Assembly (NCBI GenBank): GCA_900073065.1
Contig: FJOG01000001.1
Location: 452,779 to 516,778 of the forward strand
Length of the DNA stretch: 64,000 bases
Reading direction: 5' to 3'
From: Phialocephala subalpina
Taxonomy: Eukaryota > Ascomycota > Leotiomycetes > Helotiales > Mollisiaceae
The position numbers and the translations under genes were made by a program. This document shows, one piece after another, positions 1-11,835 of this stretch (position 1 is its first letter; each line of letters begins with the position of its first letter). The notes under the pieces were generated by a model. It did no database searches and was not told the DNA's origin. It worked only from the letters and a program-made list of their open reading frames with translations.

Positions 1-270
1 TTTGTGGTTGTGTAGCCTGGGAAGGTGGGATTACCGATGGGATTGGCAGCGGAAGGCTTGGTGCCCGTGATGGAGAAGCCGGTTTGCGAGTAGGAGTCGC
101 CGCTGTGAATGTTCTATGAGCTCCACAGTCTACTCAGAGAAAGAAAAGTAGAGTGCTTACAAAGAGATCAGGTACTCGAATGCACTGGCGCTGGCTGCTG
201 AGGTGAGTGGATGAGCTATTGCCAACGATGGTAGTACAATGGCTCGGACAAGGAAACGAAGGGGAAACAT
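1..270 (-). CDS. Secreted GDSL/CE16-type acetylesterase, 5' end only
   Basis: Partial gene read leftward and cut by the window edge. Exon 1 (270-161) encodes a hydrophobic leader ([19 protein letters not shown]) that looks like a signal peptide. A 58-nt GT-AG intron (160-103) follows. The first in-frame exon 2 (102-1) then gives [10 protein letters not shown], block I of the GDSL/SGNH hydrolases with the nucleophile Ser in GDS. The residues after it ([16 protein letters not shown], then PGYTTT) fit fungal carbohydrate esterase family 16, which removes acetyl groups from hemicellulose-derived sugars outside the cell. Several AG acceptors exist; only the one at 103-104 restores the GDS motif. 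The Asp and His of the triad lie outside the window. The family assignment is recognition of the N-terminal block only; another GDSL lipase remains possible. Confidence 0.72.
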
Positions 271-2674
271 GATTACGACTCTTCGAGCAGACTCAACAGC
301 AAACAAACATCACAAAATATAGCAGCGAAACCCCGTTTATATCTTACCCCGGAAATATTTGCTCCATCGCCCACCTTACCCCACACCACTTGGTTGATCT
401 CATCTCGTCGTCGGAACGACGAACCGAGCAAGACACCAGAGAAATTCCACCTCCAAACGAATCGGAGTCTAGAACTCCGGTATACGTCACGACCAGATTG
501 GATACCAAGGACCAGGGCGGACAGAGCCGGTAGATCGTTGTCGTAGGTTAATTAACCTTAAATCAGCCGAAGCGAAAAGGGGGGAGACTTCTCCCACCAA
601 TCACTAGCCACTTAGCCTTCATCGACAATCTTCGGCGGATTTTCTGGCTTAGTGCTTCCTCTCTTCCCATTGGCATTCTCCCAAGTCTGCCAATGAGCTT
701 GAACTGACCTTTCATCCACACACGGGAGCTGCACTACGTGCACTGCTTGGAGAAATTTTTCGGTCACGTGCTGCTCATTTCCCATGGGGTTCTGGGCTTA
801 TTGGGTTGAGCTTCTCTTTCGCAATCGAGAATTGTATTTTCACCACTTTTCTGTCATGGCAATATATCAACGGATCTCTTGCTTAGAATTCCACGATGCG
901 TGTTCAAAATCTCGGTGTCGAAACGCTTTTGTTGTGGCTGTTCTCGTTCTCATCCTTATGCCTCCTATTTTCGCTCCTGCTCTTCTCACGCACGCTCTTC
1001 CCACGCTTCCTCGAAGACCATTCAAGGACGCAACGCCTATATATCCATCTGGAGCCAACTCAACTATTGTGCGTCAGCTTTGAAGAGGGTCAAATGAAGT
1101 GAACAAGTGCCAAACACGTACAAGCTCTCTGATGGCTCATAACAGACCTTGCAATTTCTACGTCGCTGGCTCCTCAACCTTCGAGAATCTCCTCGACTCC
1201 CTGTCTCCAAGTAAATCAAAGGCGACTGTCAGATATCCATTTGTTGTCATGCCCTTCAAAAACACTGTTCGATACCCTTCTATAACTTATAGGGCATATG
1301 AAGCCTGGGAAGTCGATTTCGACGCATATCCGGCGCATTCCAGCGCACCCCAATTAGTGTGTCTCAGCCATTGCAAAGTATTCTCGCGCTACAAGGGCCA
1401 ATGCCTTGCCGATACGCCTCCACCGGGGCCTTCATATGCTCGAAGGATTCAAGGGTAAGCGAGAGAGAGAGAGAGGAGGGAGGGAGAGAAGGAAGAGGAG
1501 CCCTAGCCCTCAGAAGTAGTGCCGGCGCAGTGGCGCTGCTGCATGCTGCAACCCAGCGTCAGCCCGAGCCTCACCTCTTGTCAAACAAATACGCTTGCAC
1601 GATTCGGACGCTCCAATAGGAGAACGATACTCAAATCCAAAAATATCCACCCATTGTTCGATAATTAATCGAACAGTGCTTTGGTAGGGATGCTGCCACC
1701 GCGGCAAATCAAACAGCATTCTCAATGGCATAGGACCACGGATGGGATGTGGATTACTAAAGTCTACTATGCTAAGTTGTCCTGAAGGTTGTTACTCTTC
1801 TTCCATGATTGATAACATTGTGTTTGGCCAACGCAACGGTAAAGTAAAAACAAGCCCAGGGAAAGAGTTTCAAGTTGTAGAAGAAGCACTTCTCGAACGT
1901 GTATGGCGAAGGGATCAAAACTTTGAACTTGAAACGGTTTACTCTTCCTCGGTATTATATTTAAATTTGGAAAAACCAAAATATCCATTGGCTTAATCGC
2001 GTCGCTGCTATTAATACGGCTCGGCTCACCCAGACCTCGGGTCCCAACGCAGCTGAGCCCGTCCCGCCATGATCCCAGCCTGAGTAGCATCTAGTCACTA
2101 GTGTTATGAATAGGATCGGCAAGTGCTGTCGACATGGGAAGGCTCCAAATCGGGTGCCTACAGGAGCTCACAGTCATTTTTCTTAATGATATACTCTTTC
2201 AGAATCAGCAATCCTCGTACAATCCATCATCTGTTATGTGAATTGAAGACTGAAGCACTTCCAATTATCGAAATTTCGACGCTATCTTACGAGGTTACAA
2301 CTCCCACTCGTTATTCGAATCCGAGCTTACATGCCTGAAAAATCCTCGATTCGGCAGGCGTGTGTCGGCTAACTACAGTCGCACTCCCAACCAATGGTAA
2401 TCCAGACCTCAAAGTCGATGCGATTGCAGCGCGCCTCTTGGATAACATCGACCTGCTCCCACGCGGTTGTTTCACCGCAAATAAATGGAATCTGTAGTAA
2501 TTGATAGGCCAAGTGAACTTCACGTGAGAATAGGCGAGGAATATATTATGACTACCCTAAAGACGTCGTGGCTGAATTGCTTTCGTACCAGATCCTACTG
2601 TTTCATCTCAGAATAGAAATGAGGAAATAGACGTCAGAACGTCTCTTGGAGAATCAAGTCTCTTAAAAAGGAGG
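271..2674. other. Intergenic, no supported gene
   Basis: The first ~100 bases are the promoter side of the leftward esterase, with a TATA-like stretch near 335-342. I see no gene beyond that: open stretches at 784-1083, 1099-1458 and 1742-1996 have no family resemblance and no coherent splicing partners. A GA-rich purine tract lies at 1461-1500. Confidence 0.5.
1461..1500. repeat. GA-rich purine microsatellite
   Basis: An uninterrupted run of G and A on the + strand that begins as (GA)n and degrades to GGA/GAA units. It is a simple repeat in an otherwise gene-free stretch. Confidence 0.8.
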
Positions 2675-2682
2675 TATATAAA
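2675..2682 (+). promoter_or_regulatory. TATA box of the small secreted protein gene
   Basis: TATATAAA, 129 bases before the ATG at 2811, followed by a pyrimidine-rich leader (2740-2800) ending in a good fungal start context (TCAAAATGAAG). The placement fits a well-expressed, regulated gene. Confidence 0.55.
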
Positions 2683-2810
2683 GACGGAAAGAAGAGACCT
2701 CAATTGTAAATCAGTCTCTTCAAAGCAACTTGACAAAAATCTACATTTTACAACTTCTCTCCCTCCACAACCTCCTTCCCTGACACTCAAGAAACAACAC
2801 CTCAATCAAA

Positions 2811-3083
2811 ATGAAGGCCTCCTACTTCTCCCTCGCAGCCCTCATTGCTTTGGCATACGCCATTCCAGTCGACGAATCAAAGGCTCCCGCTATCCGAGCT
2901 TCTACTCTCCTCAACCGCCAGAGCGAAGTCGGAACCGTACCCGATGGAAATCCCTGCACAAACAGCTTCCAATGCCAATCCAGTTGCTGTGATAGCAATG
3001 AACTCATCTGCGCTGATCTTGCGTTCATTCTCGCAGCCGGAGAGGGCGGCTTTTGCACTGGAGGAACTCCGGGGAAGATGTAG
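2811..3083 (+). CDS. Small secreted cysteine-rich protein (effector-like)
   Basis: A 90-residue, intronless protein. Residues 1-18 (MKASYFSLAALIALAYAI) are a clear signal peptide. A short polar propeptide-like stretch follows to about residue 37 (LLNRQSE could be a processing site). The mature part holds six cysteines in the pattern C-x6-C-x3-CC-x6-C-x14-C, close to a small disulfide knot, with a Gly-rich tail. Strong TATA box, CT-rich leader and a likely polyA region near 3283-3300. I cannot name a family. Such proteins in plant-associated fungi are often effectors or antimicrobial peptides, but that is inference; a cell-wall structural role is possible. Confidence 0.75.
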   Translation: MKASYFSLAALIALAYAIPVDESKAPAIRASTLLNRQSEVGTVPDGNPCTNSFQCQSSCCDSNELICADLAFILAAGEGGFCTGGTPGKM

Positions 3084-4510
3084 ATGTATGATGGGATGGA
3101 CTCTATGAGCGGATATCATGTGGATGGACGGTTGTTTGAGCTTGGGAGATATTTTGGGCAAGGCTTTGATTGAAAACTTGGCATTCGTTGGGTGTTTGGG
3201 ATTGGCTGGTTATATCATTCGTTCCAGTTTTGCGTTGACTAGGTTGAAGGACTTTTTGGGAAACCGCGAAGGCATCATGGAATAAACTTTTATTTCAAGA
3301 TATTATAAAATGGAATGATCTCCTGGGCTAACTTCTGTGATTTATGTTGTCCTCTTCCTAACTACACGCCAAAATTCGCTGATGTGAAGCACTCCGGTTT
3401 TCATCGCGGCGAATGACATGAGCACGACCAAGATTCCATGGATGCGGATGTGTTTTAGACTGCGAAAATCTTCCAGGAAATGTTTCGGGTAACTGAGCTA
3501 TCCTGTAGGATAGAAAAACTCGTGGTAAGCATTGATGGAGGATTCGACGATCGAAGTTGGGTTGTTTGCTCCTGAAAAGAGGTAGTCCATGACGGATTTA
3601 TAGTCCAAGAGAGAGGAGTCGGCAGGGCTGAGAGCCTCTGCTGAAGCGCTCAAATTTCAGCTCTCTATACTTGTGAGTTGCGACTCGTAGAGCCTAAGGG
3701 TGCTCGGCCCTTTTGATCGGCGCTCATGTTTCTATTTTCTGATGCGCGTTGTCTAGAAAATCATTTGAAGCTATAATCTCGAAAATACAGGTCTGCAAGC
3801 ACTCCAAGAGTGCCGTTCTGTGTTTCTCATCTTAAACTCTTTCCCCACTAGTTATGAACGGGAAGCTAAGCTCCTCACGTTCGTGCTGCGGGATTTGAAA
3901 CCCATAGATCGAAGCCCCGGTCCATTGTTGTCACTCAGCACATCATTGTCAAGTATGATTACACTTCTTGCTATCGACCCTGTTACTTGTGTCTTTCGCA
4001 ATGGCTGTGGGCATTTACACTATGATTAAGTCCACTATCTTGGTGCTACTTTTGGAAGCTAAACGAGCCCCTATTCCGAGCCCTCACACTCGAGAACCAT
4101 CTCAGGGGGCCATCTCGGTTCGGCGTGAGAAGACAGCTGAATTGAAGATAAAATCCGGCCATGAATGGTGACGCGGCTTCTCCGAGTCTACTTTTGTTTC
4201 AAACCATCTCTCTTTGTCGAACTGAGCTAGATTTTCGAAGATCTCTCTCGGTTGCAATTGACCTTCGTTCGGGACCGAGAATAGTTCCCCACCACGAGCA
4301 TGGACCTGATGACGCCGCCATCAACTTCTCAAAGAAAATTTCCCGAATTTTGCGGGGTAAAGGGCGGGTGAAAAGAAAATGCCGAGAAAATATCTTCAAT
4401 GCTTTGTTGGTCGCAATTTTAGGGGCTGTATATATTGCTAACAACATCGCACCTATTGGAAAGGTATGTGCTGCCTCACACTCTCTCAACTCCAACTCAC
4501 GGCTCACAAA
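3084..4510. other. Intergenic; possible gene remnant on the minus strand near 3505-3655
   Basis: 3' region of the small secreted gene, then promoter of the esterase at 4511. On the minus strand about 50 codons at 3505-3655 stay open with protein-like composition (containing SLLDYKSVMDYLFSGANN), but there is no start, no recognisable family and an upstream stop. It may be a relic or chance. Confidence 0.4.
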
Positions 4511-6312
4511 ATGGTCACCTCAATTGGTTTAAGCCTTTGGCTTCTATCTATCTTTTCTAGTTCTGGTTCTACTGCTGCACAATCAACATCTACATCGACG
4601 GCAACCACTACTTCCTCGGCCGTCTCCTCAGCTGATTCGCCAATTGTCAGCATCTACCAACATGGTAACATCCAGGGCAATCGCTCTCAGTACGTGAACT
4701 CCGTCTACAACTTCAAGGGCGTTCCATATGGCGGTGCTCCAATTGGGGACCTTCGCTGGAAGCACCCACCGCACCCAGCTGCATGGAACGGTACTCGAGA
4801 TGGGACCAAATTCGCTCCAGCTTGCCCGCAACCAGGCGTCACGGATTACAGTGAAGACTGTTTGTATCTCAATGTGTGGACGCCTGATAATGCAACGCTC
4901 AACGACTACTATGCCGACCCGTCAGGTGTGGGCGTATTGCCGAATGCCACTGGCAGCAAGTATCCGGTGTATGTCTGGATTTATGGTGAGTCCCATCCAT
5001 GACACGATGGCCTCGAGCCCGAGAGAAGAAACCGATATCCTAACTCTGAGATGAAGGTGGAAGATTTGCTGGCGGTGCGTCAAGTGACCCTCTCTATGAC
5101 GGTTCTGGGCTTGCGGCAAAGGGTGTTGTCGTTATCAGCATGAACTACCGCCTTGGTGCACTCGGATTCCTGGCCCACCCTGAGTTAAGCGCCAATTCTT
5201 CCAGTGGTACTTCTGGAAACTACGGTCTTGTAGACCAACAAGCCTCGCTTCACTGGACTATCGAGAACTGCGCTACATTTGGTGGAGACCCCACGCGCAT
5301 CACCATAGGTGGCCAATCAGCAGGAGCAGCTTCAGTCCTTGACCATCTCAACAGCCCGCTTGCAGATGGTCTCTTCACCCAAGTCATCGCTGAAAGTGGA
5401 GCTCGGTACCCTTCTGATCCTCTCATCGGCAGTCTTGCTCAGAGCTATCGTCAGTTAGCTGAAGCTGAAGCACAAGGAGAAGCTTACATCAAAAGCCTGA
5501 ATGTCAGCAGTATCAATGAGGCTCGTGACCTGCCTGTTGAAGCCTTCCTGGCATCTGGAATGATGTCTGACACTACCTATGTGGGTACTGTTCTCGAGAA
5601 CAACACCAACTACATGGAGCCACCGCTCTTCCGCCCAGTCATCGATGGCTATGTCCTACCTGCCACTTACTCCTCACTGCTACTATCTGGTAACCACTCG
5701 ATTGTCCCTGTCATGACTGGAAACAACAAAGATGAGAGCGGCGCCAGTCCCAATCCTGGACTGAGTGTTGCTAACTATACTTCCATCTCTCAACTCGACT
5801 TCGGAAGTGTCGGTCTTGCCGATGAATACTTCGCTTTGTACCCAGCTGGCAACACTTCAGCTTCTGCAAATAACGCAAGCAACGCGTTCTACCGAGATCA
5901 AAGCCGCATTGGTTCATGGCTCTGGGCAAGCGAATATGCTGCTGGCTCCCAAAACGTCTCTGCCAATGGCAATTTCACAGCATACACGTACTATTGGACT
6001 CACGCACCTCCCGGACAGACAGCAGGAGCGTACCACATGAGTGAGATCAACTACGCTTTCAATAACTTGTATGGAACAGATCGACCCTGGACTGCCGAAG
6101 ACTATGCAATTGCAGACACGATGTCGAATTATTGGGCCAACTTCATCAGCAATGGAAACCCCAACGGTGATGGATTGGCGACTTGGCCAGCAAACTCTGC
6201 TGAGAGTACTGTGACGATGGAATTAGGTGATGCATTTGAGGTTATTTCTGTGGCAAATTCGTCGAATATTGCTTTCATGAAGGAGTGGTTTTCAAAGTGG
6301 ACTGTATACTAG
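4511..6312 (+). CDS. Secreted type-B carboxylesterase / cholinesterase-like
   Basis: Two exons, 4511-4985 and 5057-6312, joined across a 71-nt intron; 576 residues, normal for the COesterase family. The start at 4511 is followed by a signal peptide (to about residue 28) and a Ser/Thr-rich linker. Visible family blocks are the N-terminal FKGVPYGGAPIGDLRW, the EDCLYLNVWTP block, the oxyanion-hole region rebuilt across the splice (VWIYGGRFAGGAS), the nucleophile motif GGQSAGAAS with Ser at about residue 246 (Gln replaces the usual Glu before Ser), NKDES as acid-loop candidate, and the His motif AYHMSEI with His at about residue 485. Extracellular hydrolysis of ester substrates is expected. Substrate is unknown; feruloyl esterases, lipases and mycotoxin esterases all share this fold. 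Confidence 0.85.
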
Positions 6313-7076
6313 GTCAGAAGAGAGCCTGCTTGACTTGAATTTGCTGCTCACCTCGATGCAGCTTACAAGAAAGAAAGCTCAAATTGAAATGTAGATTCCT
6401 AGGTTGGCAAGCACCTTCGACTCCCAGTCCAATTTCGGTTTGAGATCCTGAGGCGGATTGGAAGTGGGATGTGCGGGTGTTGAGCGGGGTAACTCTTCCT
6501 GCGTTCGCTCTTGCCACTTTTACTTCGCATTTCATATGCCCCCTGTCTCGCCTCGATAACTAGGTGCTTCTTCACTCATCTAAGTCCTGAAGAATTTCAA
6601 TTTTCGTGGCCATGGTTGTTCTCTCAGTTTACTTCGGACGTTCTCTCTTGCCTAGCTTGGACAACATTGCTTGGTACGCTCGAGGTCGGTCTCCATCGCG
6701 TCAGCTCCTGCACTTGGTTACAGTTGCCCCTTCTTCCAGCGTAGAACACCCATACATAGAACTCGAGATACAGAAATTGCGGCAGGCAATGAGAATGACA
6801 AAATTGCGGTGTTTGAGCTCCCGGACTTTGGGGGGCTGGTGCACTGAATGTGGCAGTTTAGCGACTACAGTCCCTATATTTATAGCGCACATGCACTAAA
6901 CGACTCCTGCCAAGCGTTCGGGTTCGGGCGGCAGTTCAGGGGCTCTCTAGGCGATGGCTACCCTCCAGATACAAGCTTCCAGCGCCCGTGCTTCGTGTGT
7001 ATTTCAGCGAGCAACACCGTAAAAAACACAAACAGATTCAAGTGTCATGGTATCGGAAGTCCATGCAATGGAGATC
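6313..7076. other. Intergenic between convergent genes
   Basis: Lies between the 3' ends of the carboxylesterase (+) and the Zn2Cys6 regulator (-). I see no coding signal or structured element. Confidence 0.5.
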
Positions 7077-9480
7077 TCATCGCCAAAGTAGCGGCTCTTG
7101 TGTAAGCTCGTCATTGAACATCCAGCTCATTGGGTCTGCATTTCCTGGATTGAGCGCATCTGACATCTAACACGAGGTGAGTGGGAGTTGAATGTTTTGG
7201 CGGTCTTTCACTTACCAGAAAGTCCCAGTCTCCCGCCATCTCAAACGGCGTATTCAGAGACATTTGTTGAAACTCGTCAGCCCCTCTGTCATGCTGGCCT
7301 TGGGTCGCCATTTCTTCCAATATTGGCAAGCATCTGTCTTCTGCGGCTTGTACAGCTTCAATCAACAGTTCTGGAAACTCATCCTCCCGGACCCCTCTCA
7401 TGAGTCCATCAATTTGTGCAACAACGAGACAAGTGATCAGGTAGCCCTTTATATTTGTCTCTCCTGCTTCAATACACCGCAAACACCAAGCTTTCGTACC
7501 CTCTAAGATAGAAAGCAGGTCTGGTCTCAAAGGAAGAGGAGAGAGGCTGTCTTGTTCTTTCAGCTGAGCCCTTAGCTCCATTGCTATGAGCATGGTAGCC
7601 TGTATAGCAACGGTCTTGTAGAAGACAGAGCCGGTGACTGTGAGTCGAGCTAGATCGTCCCGATTTGATGAATCTGTACCGTCGCGCGACTGGGTAGCTA
7701 TGATAGACGCAGATGGGTATAATGTGTACCATATTTTGAGCGAGGACTCGATCACCACTTTTCTGGACCACGCATAAGCTGCCTCGTGCAAAGCCGGGGC
7801 AAAAAATGGAATGTGGAGGGCCGAAATGTAACGATGCATCAGGAAGTCCACCACGCCTAATGCGAATTGGCTCGGTGAGCATCCAGTCTCCAAACGCCAT
7901 CCTTGAATCGCTCGGCATAGAGCTTTGTATGATGTTCTGAGCTCTGCGTCAAGCCGAAGAGTATCCTCATATGTACCGTGAGAACCCATGTCGTTCAAGA
8001 ACTTGGCAATTCCAAGCCGAATCGGGAATGTCTTGCGAAGAGCTATGGCGATCGAAACTTGTGTAAAATCTTCTTCCAGCTTCGGCGAAGGATCATCGGC
8101 TATCAGCTGATCATCATCGAAGTTGCTGGGAGGAAGAGTGTCAAAGTCGTCAACAGAAACAAAAGGAGGTCCACCAGAAGTCAAACTCGATTGCAAAGTG
8201 ATCTCGAGGATCGTGTTCCACAGCCTTCGGCGCATCTCAGCGGCAAACTTTGTCATCTTTGGAAGCCGTGCAGGATCTTTATGCAATCCCATATACACTG
8301 CTCTTCTCAGCAACGCGCCTGCATCAATCCAGATCAAGTCTCCGCCAACGTCGACATTTTCGCGAGCGAGCAGAAGTAGAAGGCTGGTTTGCAGCGATTG
8401 GATTCCAAGTTGCGACTTGATATTCGGTTGTGAAAGCCAGTTCTGGGCCTCATATACCCATTGTATAGCAGAGGCGCGCAGAGAGAATTGCTCGTCGTAT
8501 GTGGCAGCTCCAATAGCGAGCACTAGCTTAACTTGAACCAGAGAGGGCGTATTCATATCAATAGCAGACAGCCACAAAGCTTCATAATCTCTTCGGAAGG
8601 AAGGAATATGTAGCACGCGATAGATCGTCTCGCTCGTTCTCAGGTAGCATTCGATGAGCTCATCTGCTACCTCCTTGGAAGGCAACTCTGATATTGGGAG
8701 CGTCGGCCACGCAGGTGCGCGACGTGCCTTGACTATTTTTGCCAATCTCTTGCACTTTTGTAAGCCCAGGATAACCTTCGATTCCTCCTCTCGAATAAGG
8801 GGCTCAATCTTGTCTATCAAATCTTGATAATGCGTCGTAACGACGTTGATCCAGTGGCTTTGGCCGAATGAACGCGTCTTGTGGGTAACACTCCGGGTGA
8901 TGGCTGCAGGTTGGCCAGGCCGATGACTTTCACGATGAACGTGAAAAGTTCCGCCAAGACGTGAAGTCGTTGTCTCGACACTAGAATCCGGAGTCGCAGG
9001 AGGGGATTGGGTGGATGTCGAAGCTGCAATTGCATGTTGCTTTTCAAGCTGGCTTATTATGCTCTTGGTCGACTTAATATAGGAAGCCGAAGACTGAGCC
9101 GCAGGAGTCGACGTGTTCAATAAATCAACCTCTAGCTTTGACTGACTGCTCGGGGCTGTAGATTCTTTGCTAGTGCTGGAAGCTCTGCTGGCAATTATTG
9201 AATCTCGAGTCGGCAAGACGACTGGGCCATGTTCAGCGTTTTGCGCATGCCCAGGACGTTGCCGTTGAGGAAGAGGTGGATGATGCTCATAGACACAAGT
9301 GCCATTTCTAGACCGTATGCAATTGTTGCATGGAATTTCTCGGTTGCATCGGATTTTCCGTTTCCTGCACAAAGTGCATGAACTATTCCTGTCATCAGCA
9401 CGTGCGCTAGGATATCGATAGGAGAGTGCCACTTACACAGTAGGTCTTCTGCGACGACGTTCGGGTTCGGGTTCGGTCAT
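7077..9480 (-). CDS. Zn2Cys6 fungal transcription factor
   Basis: Three exons on the minus strand: 9480-9437, 9388-7216 and 7166-7077 (introns of 48 and 49 nt), 768 residues. Exon 1 supplies MTEPEPERRRRRPTV. Splicing to 9388 gives the binuclear zinc cluster C19-x2-C22-x6-C29-x5-C35-x2-C38-x7-C46 with the basic CRKRKIRC loop. The long middle part, including the RRRLWNTILEI region, fits the fungal_trans domain (PF04082). The last exon ends in a conserved-looking tail, LNPGNADPMSWMFNDEL. Reading through the two introns would give a plausible but wrong start and tail, so the splicing matters. It is a nuclear DNA-binding regulator. It shares a 483-bp promoter with the MFS transporter at 9964, a frequent regulator-transporter arrangement, so the transporter is a candidate target (inference). 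Confidence 0.87.
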
Positions 9481-9963
9481 GGTCGGTCCTTCGTCCTGCT
9501 GAGAAATATTCAAATGAACACGATGTTAGATCTTGGGACGCGGCTGATGTTAAGACCGGCATCTGCGTTCGTGGTTTATATCGACTGCAGGAGCGCCTAC
9601 ACACAGGCACCCTGACTTGCCTACGTGGGCACGGGTGCCTCTGCAGGCGCTCCTATCGACTGCCATGAACCGATTCCGGATGCCGAGTCCGACAATTAGT
9701 TCCGAGCCAACAACTTCATCTCCGACTTCGAGTGCGATATATGTAGAATCATAGAACCAACACCAGTATTTCTACAATATACATAAGAAAACTCGGGATT
9801 TTAGCTGTCTTCAAGTCAAATTTCTTCTTCTTCAACGACACTTTACTTCATTTAAAGTCTTGAATTCCCACACCTAGTAGACACCACACCTCATCATTAA
9901 GCGAGGCGGGAAAAAGGGGGAGAGACTCGCCTAATCTTCCAACAACCTGTATCATATCACAGC
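9481..9963. promoter_or_regulatory. Shared divergent promoter, Zn2Cys6 regulator / MFS transporter
   Basis: A 483-bp spacer between two divergent start codons (9480 on minus, 9964 on plus). It contains a strong hairpin-forming insertion at 9589-9653 flanked by a 10-bp direct repeat, listed separately. Simple CGG/CCG pairs occur but I cannot assign an operator. Confidence 0.6.
9579..9663. repeat. 65-bp inverted-repeat insertion flanked by a 10-bp direct repeat
   Basis: The direct repeat TATCGACTGC occurs at 9579-9588 and 9654-9663. Between them, GGAGCGCCT (9590-9598) and AGGCACCC (9605-9612) are mirrored by GGGTGCCT (9633-9640) and AGGCGCTCC (9645-9653). The centre holds a further near-palindrome, GCCTACGTGGGC. 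The unit can fold into one long hairpin. The layout looks like a tiny foldback/MITE-type insertion with target-site duplication. Confidence 0.6.
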
Positions 9964-11389
9964 ATGAGTTCAGAGATATCTCACAAGACGAAAGACGAGA
10001 GGCGAAAGTCCGTGGATGCACTGGAACTTGGAGCGGAGAAACCTTCTCTCGAACCTCCAAGTTCTGAAGATGCTCCAGATGGTGGCACGAGAGCATGGCT
10101 TGTTGCAGCTGGAGGCGCCGCCATCTTCTTCTCTTGTTTGGGATTCTCGAACGCATTTGGCGTGTTCGAAGAGTACTATCTAACGCATCGACTTCACGGC
10201 CAATCGCCAGACAACATCGCCTGGATCGGATCTACTTCGGCTTTCCTCCAATTTTTTGCCGGCCTGCTTGGAGGACCTATGTTTGATCGATTCGGCGCGA
10301 AGGTAAGATACCAATCACTTTGTACAACTCGACCCAATGCATACTGAGACGGTGGTAGATCATTCGACCAGCTGCAATAGCTTATATCTTTGCCATAATG
10401 ATGCTGAGTCTCTGCAGAGAGTATTGGCAAGTGATGCTCGTCCAAGGTAAGGACGTCTCGTCTCCCCCACGGCTTTTAATGGAATTAGGTAGGCTAACAC
10501 TGAAATCTACTGAATAGGAATTCTCATGGGACTCGTCATGGGCTTTCTACAAATACCAGCATTTGCAGCAGTCTCACAATACTTCGACAAGAAACGAGCT
10601 GCTGCTTTCGGCATAGTCGTCTCTGGTTCATCCATCGGCGGGGTGGTCATACCCATAGCCTTGTCGAAGATGCTGAATGGCTCTGCGTTAAGCTTTGGAT
10701 GGTCAGTGCGAGTGATCGGTTTCCTACTAACGCCCTTCTTGGGCTTCGCATGCGTGGCCATCAAACCTCGTCTATCTTCGAGAACGACAAATTTCTGGAT
10801 CCCAGCTGCTTTCAAGGATATCAAATTCAACCTCCTGATTCTAGCGCTGTTCTTCATGTTCATCGGCATGTGGACTCCTCTGTTCTACATACCAACGTAC
10901 GCGGTATCGAAAGGCATGAGCGCAACACTTGCCGGTTATCTGCTTGCCATCATCAATGCAGCCTCCACGTTTGGCCGAGTCATCCCAGGGGTGTTTGCAG
11001 ACAAGTATGGGCGATTGAACATGTTCGGATTTGGTGGAATCGCGACCGGTGTCGTCGTATTTTGCATGAACTCCACGACCAATAATGCTGGAATAATCGT
11101 GTATGCAGTTGTCTTTGGTTTCTTTTCTGGCACTATCATTTCTGGAGCGTCTGCAGCTTTTTCAATTGTTGTCAAGGATGCCAGAGATATGGGAACATAT
11201 ATGGGTATGGGAATGGCTGTGGCTGGGCTGGGAGGCTTGATAGGGCCTCCAGTGAATGGTGCATTCGTCGAGAGGTACGGAGGATTCATTCAAGTTTCCA
11301 TATTCAGTGGTACCATGTGTGTCTTTGGTGGTTTCATTGCACTTGGGACCAAGTGTGCGACCGCTCAAGGGGTTCTGGGGAGGGTTTGA
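9964..11389 (+). CDS. MFS transporter, monocarboxylate-porter type
   Basis: Three exons: 9964-10302, 10359-10446 and 10518-11389 (introns 56 and 71 nt), 432 residues, typical for fungal monocarboxylate/MCT-like porters. An acidic cytosolic N-terminus (to about residue 40) ends in PDGGTRAWLVAAGG, the entry to TM1 in this family. The stretch GGPMFDRFGAKV matches the loop 2-3 signature region of MFS. About twelve hydrophobic segments follow, including NAASTFGRVIPGVFADKYGR in the second half. It is likely to sit in the plasma membrane and move a small carboxylate or related solute. Substrate unknown. It is divergent from a Zn2Cys6 regulator gene that may control it. Confidence 0.85.
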
Positions 11390-11835
11390 TTTTAGAACTT
11401 TTCTTGAGCCAAGGTATACTGTTTCAATGTATCTGCCTTCTGAGGGTTTTCTGCTCTGTGAATGAAGATTGTTGAACATAAGTCTGTCCAATACAGTTTT
11501 GAGGTTCTCCGGTCTTACTCGCCAATTTGCCATTCCTTGAGAGACGTCCGCCAGTTGGAGAGACCATTGGTTGTGATACTGGAAAGATGATTGCAGACCT
11601 AGGACGAGGAGTTGAAATACTCTTTATAGAAAGTCCTTTGAACTTGCACTTTCGCCAATTTTTTGCTTGAATTTTTTGCTTTTGGTACAGCATCTCATTT
11701 AACCGAGTCTATAAGTATGTACATGAACCTTTAAACGCCCTTTCCTTCCCTCTCTAATCATTTCCCGCAACTACAAATACAATTCTGACATCACAAAGTT
11801 TCCAAGGTTCACTTCCTACCTTCTCTTCTCCCACG
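11390..11835. other. Intergenic between convergent genes
   Basis: Spacer between the MFS transporter (+) and the O-fucosyltransferase-like gene (-). No supported gene; the right part is CT-rich. Confidence 0.5.

Noticed and set aside
2285..2330. B-box-like TTATTCGAATCC suggesting a tRNA gene
   Set aside because: No A box, no cloverleaf arms at the right spacing.
3505..3655. Fifty open minus-strand codons with protein-like sequence
   Set aside because: No start, no splice context, no family; could be a relic but not enough to call.
7111..9432. A single unspliced 773-residue reading of the Zn2Cys6 gene
   Set aside because: It would start at a non-ATG codon inside an intron and end in an intron-encoded tail; two short introns give a proper ATG, basic N-terminus and a better C-terminus.
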